Below are positions 1 to 4,939 of a DNA stretch of 5,046 bases, piece by piece; the first letter of the stretch is position 1, and each line of letters begins with the position of its first letter. Source of the DNA: Candidatus Eiseniibacteriota bacterium (lineage in GTDB: Bacteria > Eisenbacteria > RBG-16-71-46); the NCBI GenBank assembly GCA_021414165.1, contig JAIOPA010000348.1:1-5046 (forward strand), written 5' to 3'. Position numbers and translations under genes: made by a program. The notes beneath the pieces were generated by a model. That model was not told the DNA's origin. It made no database searches and was given only the letters and a program-made list of their open reading frames with translations.

Positions 1-2
1 TG

Positions 3-620
3 AGCGACACGCACCGCGCGGCCATCGCGCAGGGTGCGACGCACTATGCCGAGTTGGCGAAGAGCTATCTGGCGCGCGGGCACGCGCGCGCGTTCGCACC
101 ACGCACGAGCGATACCGGCATCACGCCGGGCGGTCCGGGTCCCATGACCTACGCCGAGTGGGGCGGGCTGCTGGCCACGTTCGCCGAGTCGCCCGAGTGG
201 ATCGACGAGCGCATCGCGGGCGTGAGCGCCGCACGATTGGCGCAGCGCCCGGGCCCCGAGCGTTGGAGCGCACTCGAGGTGCTCGCGCATCTGCGCGATA
301 CCGATCGCGATGTGTTCCTGCCGCGACTCGAGGTGTTGCTCACGCAGTCGCAGCCGGTGTTCACACCTGCGGACCTCACTTCATCCGCCCGTGTCACGGG
401 CTACGCCGGTGCCGATGCGGCCGCGGTGCTCTCGGAGTGGCGCATGCTGCGCAAGCAGTTCGTCACACGGCTCGCGCCGCTGGGCCGCGACGACTGGGCG
501 CGCGTTGCGCTGCATCCGTCGCGTGGCAGCTACCCACTGGGCGACATGATGCGCGAGTGGGACGAGCACGACCGCTCGCATCGCCGCCAGTTGGCGCTCG
601 CACTGGAGCAGACGCCATGA
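3..620 (+). CDS. DinB-superfamily (DinB_2-type) protein, 5' end not resolved
   Basis: Members of this superfamily are four-helix-bundle proteins with a metal-binding His triad; many are thiol-dependent transferases or have no known reaction. Counting from ATG 144 the domain is 158 aa, the usual size. It shows Trp41 and His49 (helix ending LAHLRD), an HPSRG stretch near 124, and the C-terminal EHDRSHRRQ block with His142 and His146. His49, His142 and His146 are the expected metal ligands, so the fold looks intact. The frame has no stop back to the window edge, and about 83% of third positions are G/C over 3-143, so the upstream 47 codons also look coding. The true start may be an ATG cut by the window edge, TTG 54 or ATG 144; none has a clear Shine-Dalgarno sequence in view. 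The stop overlaps the next start as ATGA (617-620). The fold call is firm; substrate and start are unknown. Confidence 0.85.
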   Translation, partial: SDTHRAAIAQGATHYAELAKSYLARGHARAFAPRTSDTGITPGGPGPMTYAEWGGLLATFAESPEWIDERIAGVSAARLAQRPGPERWSALEVLAHLRDTDRDVFLPRLEVLLTQSQPVFTPADLTSSARVTGYAGADAAAVLSEWRMLRKQFVTRLAPLGRDDWARVALHPSRGSYPLGDMMREWDEHDRSHRRQLALALEQTP

Positions 621-1303
621 GCCTGTTGCTCGCCGGTCCGCTGGCCGAACCCGCCGCGCGGTTGGTGCGCGCGCTCGCCGCCCGCGGCCACGCCGTGGCG
701 CAGGAGCCATCGCAGCTCGCGGCCGACGCGCGCACGGTTACGCTGGTGGTCTCGGATGGTCCGTTCGTGTTCGACTTCGGCGGCATGGTGCGTGCAATGG
801 GCGAGCGGCGCTTCCGCGTGCTCATGCTGTCGCGGCTCGGTGTGCACCCCGATGCGAAGTGCGAGAGCCTCAAGCGTCTCTGGCGTCTCGAGGAGCATGT
901 GCGTGGCGGTGGCGCGCCCACGCTCACGTTGCGCCTGGCCCCGGTGATCGGCCCCGAGGCGCCGCTCTGGCGCATGCTGCGCACGCGGCCCGCATTGCCC
1001 CACCAGGGCCGCAAGCTGGTCGACCCCGTGTACGAGGGCGATGTGATCGACACGCTCGAGCGCGCACTCGATGGCCGCGCGCTCTGGCAGGGCTGGTACG
1101 AACTCGCGGGCGCCGAGCGGTTCACGTGGAGCGAGTTGGCCGCACACGCGCAGGCGAGCGGCAACGCCCGTGATGGCGCGGCGTGGGAGCCGGCTCTCGA
1201 TGAGATCGCCGAGCATCGGCTGGCCGAATGCGAGCCGTGGGCGTCGCACTTCGGGGTCACGCCGACCCCGATCGCGGCATGGACGAAAGCAGGCGTCGTA
1301 TGA
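617..1303 (+). CDS. Short, degenerate SDR / NAD-dependent epimerase-like protein
   Basis: The 228-aa protein resembles extended short-chain dehydrogenase/epimerase proteins of the atypical NmrA/NDUFA9-like kind. Visible blocks are an N-terminal beta-alpha unit ending RALAARGHAV (18-27), a strand RVLMLSRLGVHPDA (67-80), RLAPVIGPEAP (106-116), the LVDPVYEGDVIDTLERAL segment (134-151), and YELAG followed by a WSEL helix (161-174). Two hallmarks are missing. The usual GxxGxxG near residue 7 reads AGPLAEP, and aligning the helix ending LEEHVR puts Ser84 and Leu88 where YxxxK would lie. The region between the first unit and the active-site helix is roughly 40 residues shorter than usual. Catalysis is therefore doubtful; it may bind a nucleotide, a protein partner, or nothing. 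ATG 617 was chosen for the ATGA overlap with the DinB gene and GGAG at 605-608. Its own stop overlaps the moaB start in the same way, implying translational coupling. Confidence 0.8.
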   Translation: MSLLLAGPLAEPAARLVRALAARGHAVAQEPSQLAADARTVTLVVSDGPFVFDFGGMVRAMGERRFRVLMLSRLGVHPDAKCESLKRLWRLEEHVRGGGAPTLTLRLAPVIGPEAPLWRMLRTRPALPHQGRKLVDPVYEGDVIDTLERALDGRALWQGWYELAGAERFTWSELAAHAQASGNARDGAAWEPALDEIAEHRLAECEPWASHFGVTPTPIAAWTKAGVV

Positions 1304-1860
1304 GCGCAGCCAAGAAGCGCACCACCCGGCGGCCCGCCGCAAAGCCGCGGCCCGATCCCAGCCACGCTGCGCATCAGCGCGCGGTGCGGCCGGTCGCGGT
1401 GGCGATCATCACGGTGAGCGACACGCGACGCGGCGCCGACGACACGAGCGGCGCGCTCGCCGAGCGCATGTTGCTGCAATCCGGGTTCACGGTGATCTCG
1501 CGCGCCTGGGCCAAGGACGAAGTGGCCACGATCCGGCGCGCCACGCGCGCGGCGCTGGCCAAGCGTGCGGTCGACGTCGTCATCTTGACCGGTGGCACCG
1601 GTGTGGCCCCCCGCGACGTGACGCCCGAGGCGGTGGAGCCGTTGCTGGAGCGGGAACTGCCCGGATTCGGCGAGCGTTTCCGCGCCCTGTCGTGGGCCGC
1701 GGTGGGGGCCGCCGCATGGTTGAGCCGGGCCGGCGCCGGGGTCGCGCGCGGGCGGCTGGTCGTATACCTTCCCGGGTCCTCGGGGGCGGTGCGACAGGCC
1801 CTCGAACAACTACTGATCCCCGAGCTCGTGCACGTGGTGCGCCTGCTCGGCCGCATCTAA
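1300..1860 (+). CDS. moaB: MoaB/MogA-family molybdopterin adenylyltransferase-like protein
   Basis: Family proteins act in the cytoplasm in molybdenum cofactor synthesis; MogA adenylylates molybdopterin, and MoaB proteins carry out this step in some organisms. The 186-aa product has the MPT-binding fold landmarks in order: AIITVSDTR (35-43), a helix GALAERMLL (51-59), the signature ILTGGTG (95-101) followed by RDVTPEAV with Asp106 (105-112), a helix FGERFRALSW (123-132), the PGSSGAV loop (158-164), and a C-terminal IPELVHVVRLL helix (173-183). Residues 1-30 are an added Lys/Arg/Pro/Ala-rich tail that would be disordered and lies outside the domain. ATG 1300 overlaps the preceding stop (ATGA) and has GCAGG at 1289-1293; ATG 1228 in the same frame would run deep into the SDR gene and is disfavoured. 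No other Moco gene is visible nearby. MoaB versus MogA cannot be settled from sequence alone. Confidence 0.9.
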   Translation: MSAAKKRTTRRPAAKPRPDPSHAAHQRAVRPVAVAIITVSDTRRGADDTSGALAERMLLQSGFTVISRAWAKDEVATIRRATRAALAKRAVDVVILTGGTGVAPRDVTPEAVEPLLERELPGFGERFRALSWAAVGAAAWLSRAGAGVARGRLVVYLPGSSGAVRQALEQLLIPELVHVVRLLGRI

Positions 1861-1892
1861 ACGCGCCGGCAGCCGCCGCGCAGGGAGTCCCG

Positions 1893-2447
1893 ATGAGCGT
1901 CCAGCCGGATCATTGGATCCGTAAGATGTGCAAGGAACACGGCATGATCGAGCCCTACGAGGAGAAGCAGGTCCGTCAGGGCGTCATCTCGTACGGCGTG
2001 TCGAGCTACGGCTATGACATCCGCGTGGCCGACGAGTTCAAGATCTTCACGAACGTCATGAGCACGGTGGTCGACCCCAAGAACATCGATCCGTCCACGA
2101 TGGTCGACTTCAAGGGCCCGGTCTGCATCGTGCCGCCCAACTCGTTCGCACTGGCGCGCACCGTGGAGTACTTCCGGATCCCGCGCGACGTGCTCACGAT
2201 CACCATGGGCAAGTCGACGTACGCGCGCTGCGGCATCATCACCAACGTCACGCCGTTCGAGCCCGAGTGGGAAGGCTACGTGACGCTCGAGATCAGCAAC
2301 ACCACGCCGCTGCCCGCCAAGATCTACGCGAACGAGGGCATCGCCCAGGTCGTGTTCTTCAAGGCCGAGTCCGTGTGCGAGGTGTCGTACAAGGACAAGG
2401 GCGGCAAGTACCAGAACCAGGTGGGCATCACGCTGCCGCGACTCTAG
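1893..2447 (+). CDS. dcd: dCTP deaminase
   Basis: Dcd deaminates dCTP to dUTP, feeding dUTPase and then thymidylate synthase; some family members also cleave dUTP to dUMP. The 184-aa protein is full length and trimeric family members share its landmarks: the N-terminal IEPYEEKQVRQGVISYG region (19-35) and SSYGYDIRV (37-45), the IVPPNSFALART strand (79-90), the nucleotide-binding GKSTYAR (106-112), and EPEWEGYVTLEIS (123-135), where Glu133 is the expected general base (Glu138 in E. coli). Arg112 matches the essential Arg115 of E. coli, while Lys107 replaces E. coli Arg110, a variant I recall from Rickettsia-like Dcds. The C-terminal GKYQNQVGITLP closes the active site. ATG 1893 has a good AGGGAG Shine-Dalgarno sequence at 1882-1887. 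It lies 32 bases after moaB, so it is probably the last gene of the same transcript. Whether it also has dUTPase activity cannot be read here. Confidence 0.96.
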   Translation: MSVQPDHWIRKMCKEHGMIEPYEEKQVRQGVISYGVSSYGYDIRVADEFKIFTNVMSTVVDPKNIDPSTMVDFKGPVCIVPPNSFALARTVEYFRIPRDVLTITMGKSTYARCGIITNVTPFEPEWEGYVTLEISNTTPLPAKIYANEGIAQVVFFKAESVCEVSYKDKGGKYQNQVGITLPRL

Positions 2448-2454
2448 TGTGCTG

Positions 2455-2475
2455 GAGCGGCCCCCCCCTCCGCTC
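2455..2475 (+). other. Small hairpin with C8 loop after dcd
   Basis: GAGCGG (2455-2460) and CCGCTC (2470-2475) form a perfect 6-bp stem around a loop of eight C and one T. It begins 7 bases after the dcd stop codon. No U tract follows, so it is not a canonical intrinsic terminator; it may slow or process the transcript between dcd and the outer-membrane gene pair, or be chance in GC-rich DNA. Confidence 0.3.
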
Positions 2476-2483
2476 GCGCACCC

Positions 2484-2489
2484 GAGGAG
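2484..2489 (+). promoter_or_regulatory. Shine-Dalgarno sequence that selects the TTG start at 2499
   Basis: GAGGAG lies 9 bases before TTG 2499 but 21 bases before the first in-frame ATG (2511). The same AGGAGTCGC string, then TCC, precedes the downstream paralogue's ATG at nearly the same spacing (8 bases after AGGAG). The match supports TTG as the true start. Confidence 0.65.
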
Positions 2490-2498
2490 TCGCGTCCA

Positions 2499-3623
2499 TT
2501 GGGGGCTGTCATGGCATCTCGGTCTCACGGCTTGGCGTCTGCAATCTTGCTCTCGTGCTGTCTGGTCGCGTCAGCCTCGGCCGGCCCTGCGATGACGATC
2601 GACACGTCGATCCGAGCCGCCGGTATGGGCGGCGCGAGTGCGGGCGTGTCGTGGGGCGATGCGGCCACGTGGGGCAACCCTGCGTCGTTGTCGGGCGTGA
2701 ACGGGCTGCGCTGGGTGATGACGCATACGCGCGTGCTGCCCGAGTTCTCCAACGACCTCGTGTTCCAGTCGCAGGAGCTGCAGCTCGGTGCGGCGGGCAT
2801 CGGGCTCTCGCTCTCCGGCAAGCCGATCGAGGGTCTCGGTTCTGCTGAGTGGAGCCTGGTGAACTCCGGCATCGATCCCTTCGGTGGCGCGAACCCGGAC
2901 ATCGGGGAGCACGTCGAGTCCTATGCGATCGGCATCGCTCCGCTTGCCATGGCGCAGGCGTTGCACCTCTTGGGTGCCGACGCGATCGCGCGCGACCTCC
3001 ATGTGGCGTTCGGGCTCCATCATCGGGAGTCGCACTACGAGGTCGGGTCCTCGACGGTGCTGGAGCCGACCCGCTCCACGGATTGGGGCGCGCAACTCCG
3101 GCTGCGACTCGCTCAACGCGCCGGCACGCGGCTGGAGCTGGGGGCCGGGTATGCCCGACTCGGGAACGCACCCCACCAGCCCGTCGGCGGCATTCCCTTC
3201 TTCATCCCAGGTGACGAGACCCGGATCCGTCGCATCGGTGTCGCGCTGCGCGTGACCCAGGACCAGGACGAGTCGGCCCCTCTCCGCGGCTGGCCGTTCC
3301 ATTCGCGGCGCACACTCGAGTGGGCACTCGCCTACGACAACGAGAGCTGGACGGACGAGTTCGAGAGTTCCGCGCCGCGGAACCTGTTCGGCACCGAGAT
3401 GACGCTGCTCGATCTCGTGAGTGTGCGCGCAGGCTATGTCGTCGATGGCGATGGCGACTTCGATGGTCCGACGATCGGCGCGGGTCTGCGGCTCCCGATC
3501 GCGAGCATCGCAACGCTCGGCGGCGATTGGGGGACGTGGCCCGGGGGCAACGGGATCGACACGCGTCATCGCTTCGGCGTCTCGCTCGGCATGGATGTCC
3601 TGGCTGCGGTGCAACATCACTAG
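2499..3623 (+). CDS. PorV/PorQ-like outer-membrane beta-barrel protein, copy 1
   Basis: This 374-aa exported protein resembles the PorV/PorQ (UPF0164-like, FadL-related) barrel family, whose members sit in the outer membrane; PorV and PorQ serve type IX secretion in Bacteroidetes, but many homologues have no known role. A signal peptide is clear: Arg8, hydrophobic core about 11-24, and an ASA site with cleavage expected after Ala28. The Cys20-Cys21 pair gives only a weak lipobox. Next comes the family hallmark from Ile38 to Trp72, containing MGGASAGVSWG (42-52) and WGNPASLS (58-65). The rest is alternating polar/hydrophobic strand-like sequence rich in Gly and aromatic residues, ending in RFGVSLGMDV. 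A DGDGDFDG loop at 316-323 resembles a calcium-binding DxDxDG turn and is absent from copy 2. TTG 2499 was chosen on Shine-Dalgarno spacing; ATG 2511 would also leave a workable signal peptide. It is followed after 15 bases by its paralogue. No other secretion gene is visible. Confidence 0.8.
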   Translation: MGAVMASRSHGLASAILLSCCLVASASAGPAMTIDTSIRAAGMGGASAGVSWGDAATWGNPASLSGVNGLRWVMTHTRVLPEFSNDLVFQSQELQLGAAGIGLSLSGKPIEGLGSAEWSLVNSGIDPFGGANPDIGEHVESYAIGIAPLAMAQALHLLGADAIARDLHVAFGLHHRESHYEVGSSTVLEPTRSTDWGAQLRLRLAQRAGTRLELGAGYARLGNAPHQPVGGIPFFIPGDETRIRRIGVALRVTQDQDESAPLRGWPFHSRRTLEWALAYDNESWTDEFESSAPRNLFGTEMTLLDLVSVRAGYVVDGDGDFDGPTIGAGLRLPIASIATLGGDWGTWPGGNGIDTRHRFGVSLGMDVLAAVQHH

Positions 3624-3638
3624 CAAGGAGTCGCTCCG

Positions 3639-4739
3639 ATGAAGACGATCATCCGGGTCCTGGCGTTCGCCGCCGGCCTCACGCTCTCGTTCGCTCACGC
3701 TCACGCGCAGGGCACCGCGCGCTCGCAGGACTTCGACCTGTCGATCCGTTCCGCCGCGATGGGTGGCGCCAGTACCGGCGTGGCCTGGGGAGCGGTCGGC
3801 GTGTGGGGCAATCCCGCCTCGCTCTCGAGTGTGCAGGGGATCGAGTGGGCGTACACGCGGACCCGGCTGGTGCCGGGACTCGCGGACGATGTCTACCTGA
3901 CGTCCAAGCACTTGCGTCTCGGAGGCGCTGGGATCGGCGTGTCGCTCTCGGGCCAGCCATTTGAAGGACTGGGGGAGACGCGCCTCGACTACGGGACGTC
4001 TTCGCCCTTCGTGGACGAGGAGCGCATCCGGTCGTGGGCCATCGGTGTCTCACCCTTGCAAGTCATGCGTGCACTCGGGCGCCTGCCCGGGTCCTCCGTG
4101 CTGGCGCGCGCCGATCTCGCGATCGGCATCCAGTCCAAGGACACGCGCGTCTCGCTGGGCCCCGTGTCGGCCGAGGCGACGGGCATCGATGCCGGCATCT
4201 CCGCCCGCATGCCGCTGCTCCCCGAGGAGTCCCGGAGGAGCCTTGAGGTCGGCCTCGGCTACGCCGTGCTCGGCGCGAACAAGCAGCTCTTCGACTTCGG
4301 CTTCGGCCTCGAGCCCGGCACGCGCACGCACCGGTTCGGGGTGGCCACGCGACTGGTGCTCAAGGAAGCGTTCCCGGCAGGCGTCACGAGTCTGAACCCG
4401 ATCATCGGCGTCGACCGCACGCTGGCGTTCACGCTCGCTCTCGACCGTGCCTCCTTCGGCCGGCTCGGTGAGGTCGACTACAACGTCAACAACCTCGGGT
4501 TCGAGGCGACATTGCTCGGCATCCTCTCTGCGCGCATCGGCTACTACGACGACCAGGTCGGACAACTCACCGACCCGACCTACGGCGCCGGCCTCCACGT
4601 TCCGGTGGGTGGCGTCATGGCCTTTGACTTCGACTACGCCAACATCCCTCAGGCCCATGACAGCGGGCTGCCCAATGTGGACCGCATCGGCGTGAACATC
4701 ACGCTCGACCCCATGGCGCTCGCCAAGCGGTTGAAGTAG
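3639..4739 (+). CDS. PorV/PorQ-like outer-membrane beta-barrel protein, copy 2
   Basis: This 366-aa paralogue of the preceding gene is also exported: Lys2 and Arg6, hydrophobic core about 7-19, and an AHA site with cleavage expected after Ala23. The hallmark block (36-70) has IRSAAMGGASTGVAWG and WGNPASLS and matches copy 1 at 23 of 35 residues by hand alignment. Homology continues through AGIGVSLSGQPFEGLG, the WAIGVSPL strand, the LEVGLGYAVLG strand, the DPTYGAGL segment and the final RIGVNITLDP strand. So this is a whole-gene tandem duplication, not a shared domain. The strand-like pattern suggests a barrel in the outer membrane; neither copy ends in the aromatic residue typical of BamA-assembled porins. 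ATG 3639 has AAGGAG at 3625-3630, and the 15-base gap implies co-transcription and probably a joint or partly redundant function. Ligand and partner are unknown. The family call is good; a role in type IX secretion is not shown. Confidence 0.8.
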   Translation: MKTIIRVLAFAAGLTLSFAHAHAQGTARSQDFDLSIRSAAMGGASTGVAWGAVGVWGNPASLSSVQGIEWAYTRTRLVPGLADDVYLTSKHLRLGGAGIGVSLSGQPFEGLGETRLDYGTSSPFVDEERIRSWAIGVSPLQVMRALGRLPGSSVLARADLAIGIQSKDTRVSLGPVSAEATGIDAGISARMPLLPEESRRSLEVGLGYAVLGANKQLFDFGFGLEPGTRTHRFGVATRLVLKEAFPAGVTSLNPIIGVDRTLAFTLALDRASFGRLGEVDYNVNNLGFEATLLGILSARIGYYDDQVGQLTDPTYGAGLHVPVGGVMAFDFDYANIPQAHDSGLPNVDRIGVNITLDPMALAKRLK

Positions 4740-4742
4740 GGA

Positions 4743-4756
4743 AGCGCTCAGGCGCT
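4743..4756 (+). other. Short hairpin just after the second barrel gene
   Basis: AGCGC (4743-4747) and GCGCT (4752-4756) form a perfect 5-bp stem with a TCAG loop, starting 3 bases past the stop codon. It has no U tract and is weak on its own. It may add to the stronger hairpin at 4788-4819. Confidence 0.25.
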
Positions 4757-4787
4757 GGCTCGCTGCGCGATCCCGACGACACAGCAG

Positions 4788-4819
4788 CCCCGTGCATCCA
4801 TGCGATGCAGAGCACGGGG
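4788..4819 (+). terminator. Strong hairpin, possible U-less terminator
   Basis: CCCCGTGC (4788-4795) and GCACGGGG (4812-4819) are perfect 8-base inverted repeats. Inside, GCATC (4794-4798) can pair with GATGC (4804-4808) around a CATGC loop, so the fold can be an 11-bp stem with a 5-base bulge (AGAGC). It lies about 50 bases beyond the stop of the outer-membrane pair and ahead of nuoI, the right place to end that transcript. The bases after it are G-rich and no T run follows on either strand, so it is not a textbook intrinsic terminator. It could be a pause, a Rho-assisted end or an mRNA 3' stabiliser. Confidence 0.45.
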
Positions 4820-4850
4820 GGAGGGTCGCAAATCCCAGCGGCAGCCCGAC

Positions 4851-4879
4851 TTGCCGCCTGCCGAGCGGCCCGGTAATGT
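4851..4879 (+). promoter_or_regulatory. Weak promoter-like pair upstream of nuoI
   Basis: TTGCCG (4851-4856) matches 4 of 6 bases of the -35 consensus. Exactly 17 bases on, TAATGT (4874-4879) lies in one of the few AT-richer spots of this gap but matches only 3 of 6 bases of TATAAT. A start near 4886 would give a leader of about 54 bases for nuoI. Support rests on spacing and position between genes; matches this weak are common. Confidence 0.3.
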
Positions 4880-4888
4880 TCCTGCCGT

Positions 4889-4910
4889 CCTCGACCAAGG
4901 TGGGTCGGGG
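4889..4910 (+). other. Hairpin in the presumed nuoI leader
   Basis: CCTCGACC (4889-4896) can pair with GGTCGGGG (4903-4910) over 8 bp, one of them a G-U pair, around an AAGGTG loop. It lies between the promoter-like pair and the nuoI ribosome binding site (GAGGG, 4926-4930) and does not cover that site. If the proposed promoter is right it would sit at the very 5' end of the mRNA, where it could protect against decay. This is inference. Confidence 0.3.
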
Positions 4911-4939
4911 AGTGATGGCCCGCTCGAGGGACTCGCAAG

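Noticed and set aside
463..1809. Long minus-strand open frame across the DinB, SDR and moaB genes
   Set aside because: It is a GC-rich antisense shadow: its translation is low-complexity and Arg/Ala/Gly-rich with no family signature, while the + strand genes carry clear motifs.
1071..2447. Extended + strand frame that would fuse an N-terminal region to Dcd
   Set aside because: The upstream part overlaps the SDR and moaB in another frame and has no family match; Dcd has its own strong Shine-Dalgarno sequence and ATG at 1893 and normal family length.
2461..2468. Run of eight C as a sign of phase-variable slippage
   Set aside because: It lies outside any coding frame and ahead of the Shine-Dalgarno sequence, so a length change would not alter a reading frame; it is kept only as a hairpin loop.
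2553..2561. Lipoprotein signal at the Cys pair of barrel copy 1
   Set aside because: The lipobox fit is weak (Leu at -2 of Cys20), a good ASA signal peptidase I site follows, and the paralogue has no Cys there.
2571..3911. Long minus-strand open frame across the two barrel genes
   Set aside because: Composition is Arg/His/Asp-rich with no recognisable domain, and it lies wholly opposite two homologous + strand genes with signal peptides and Shine-Dalgarno sequences.
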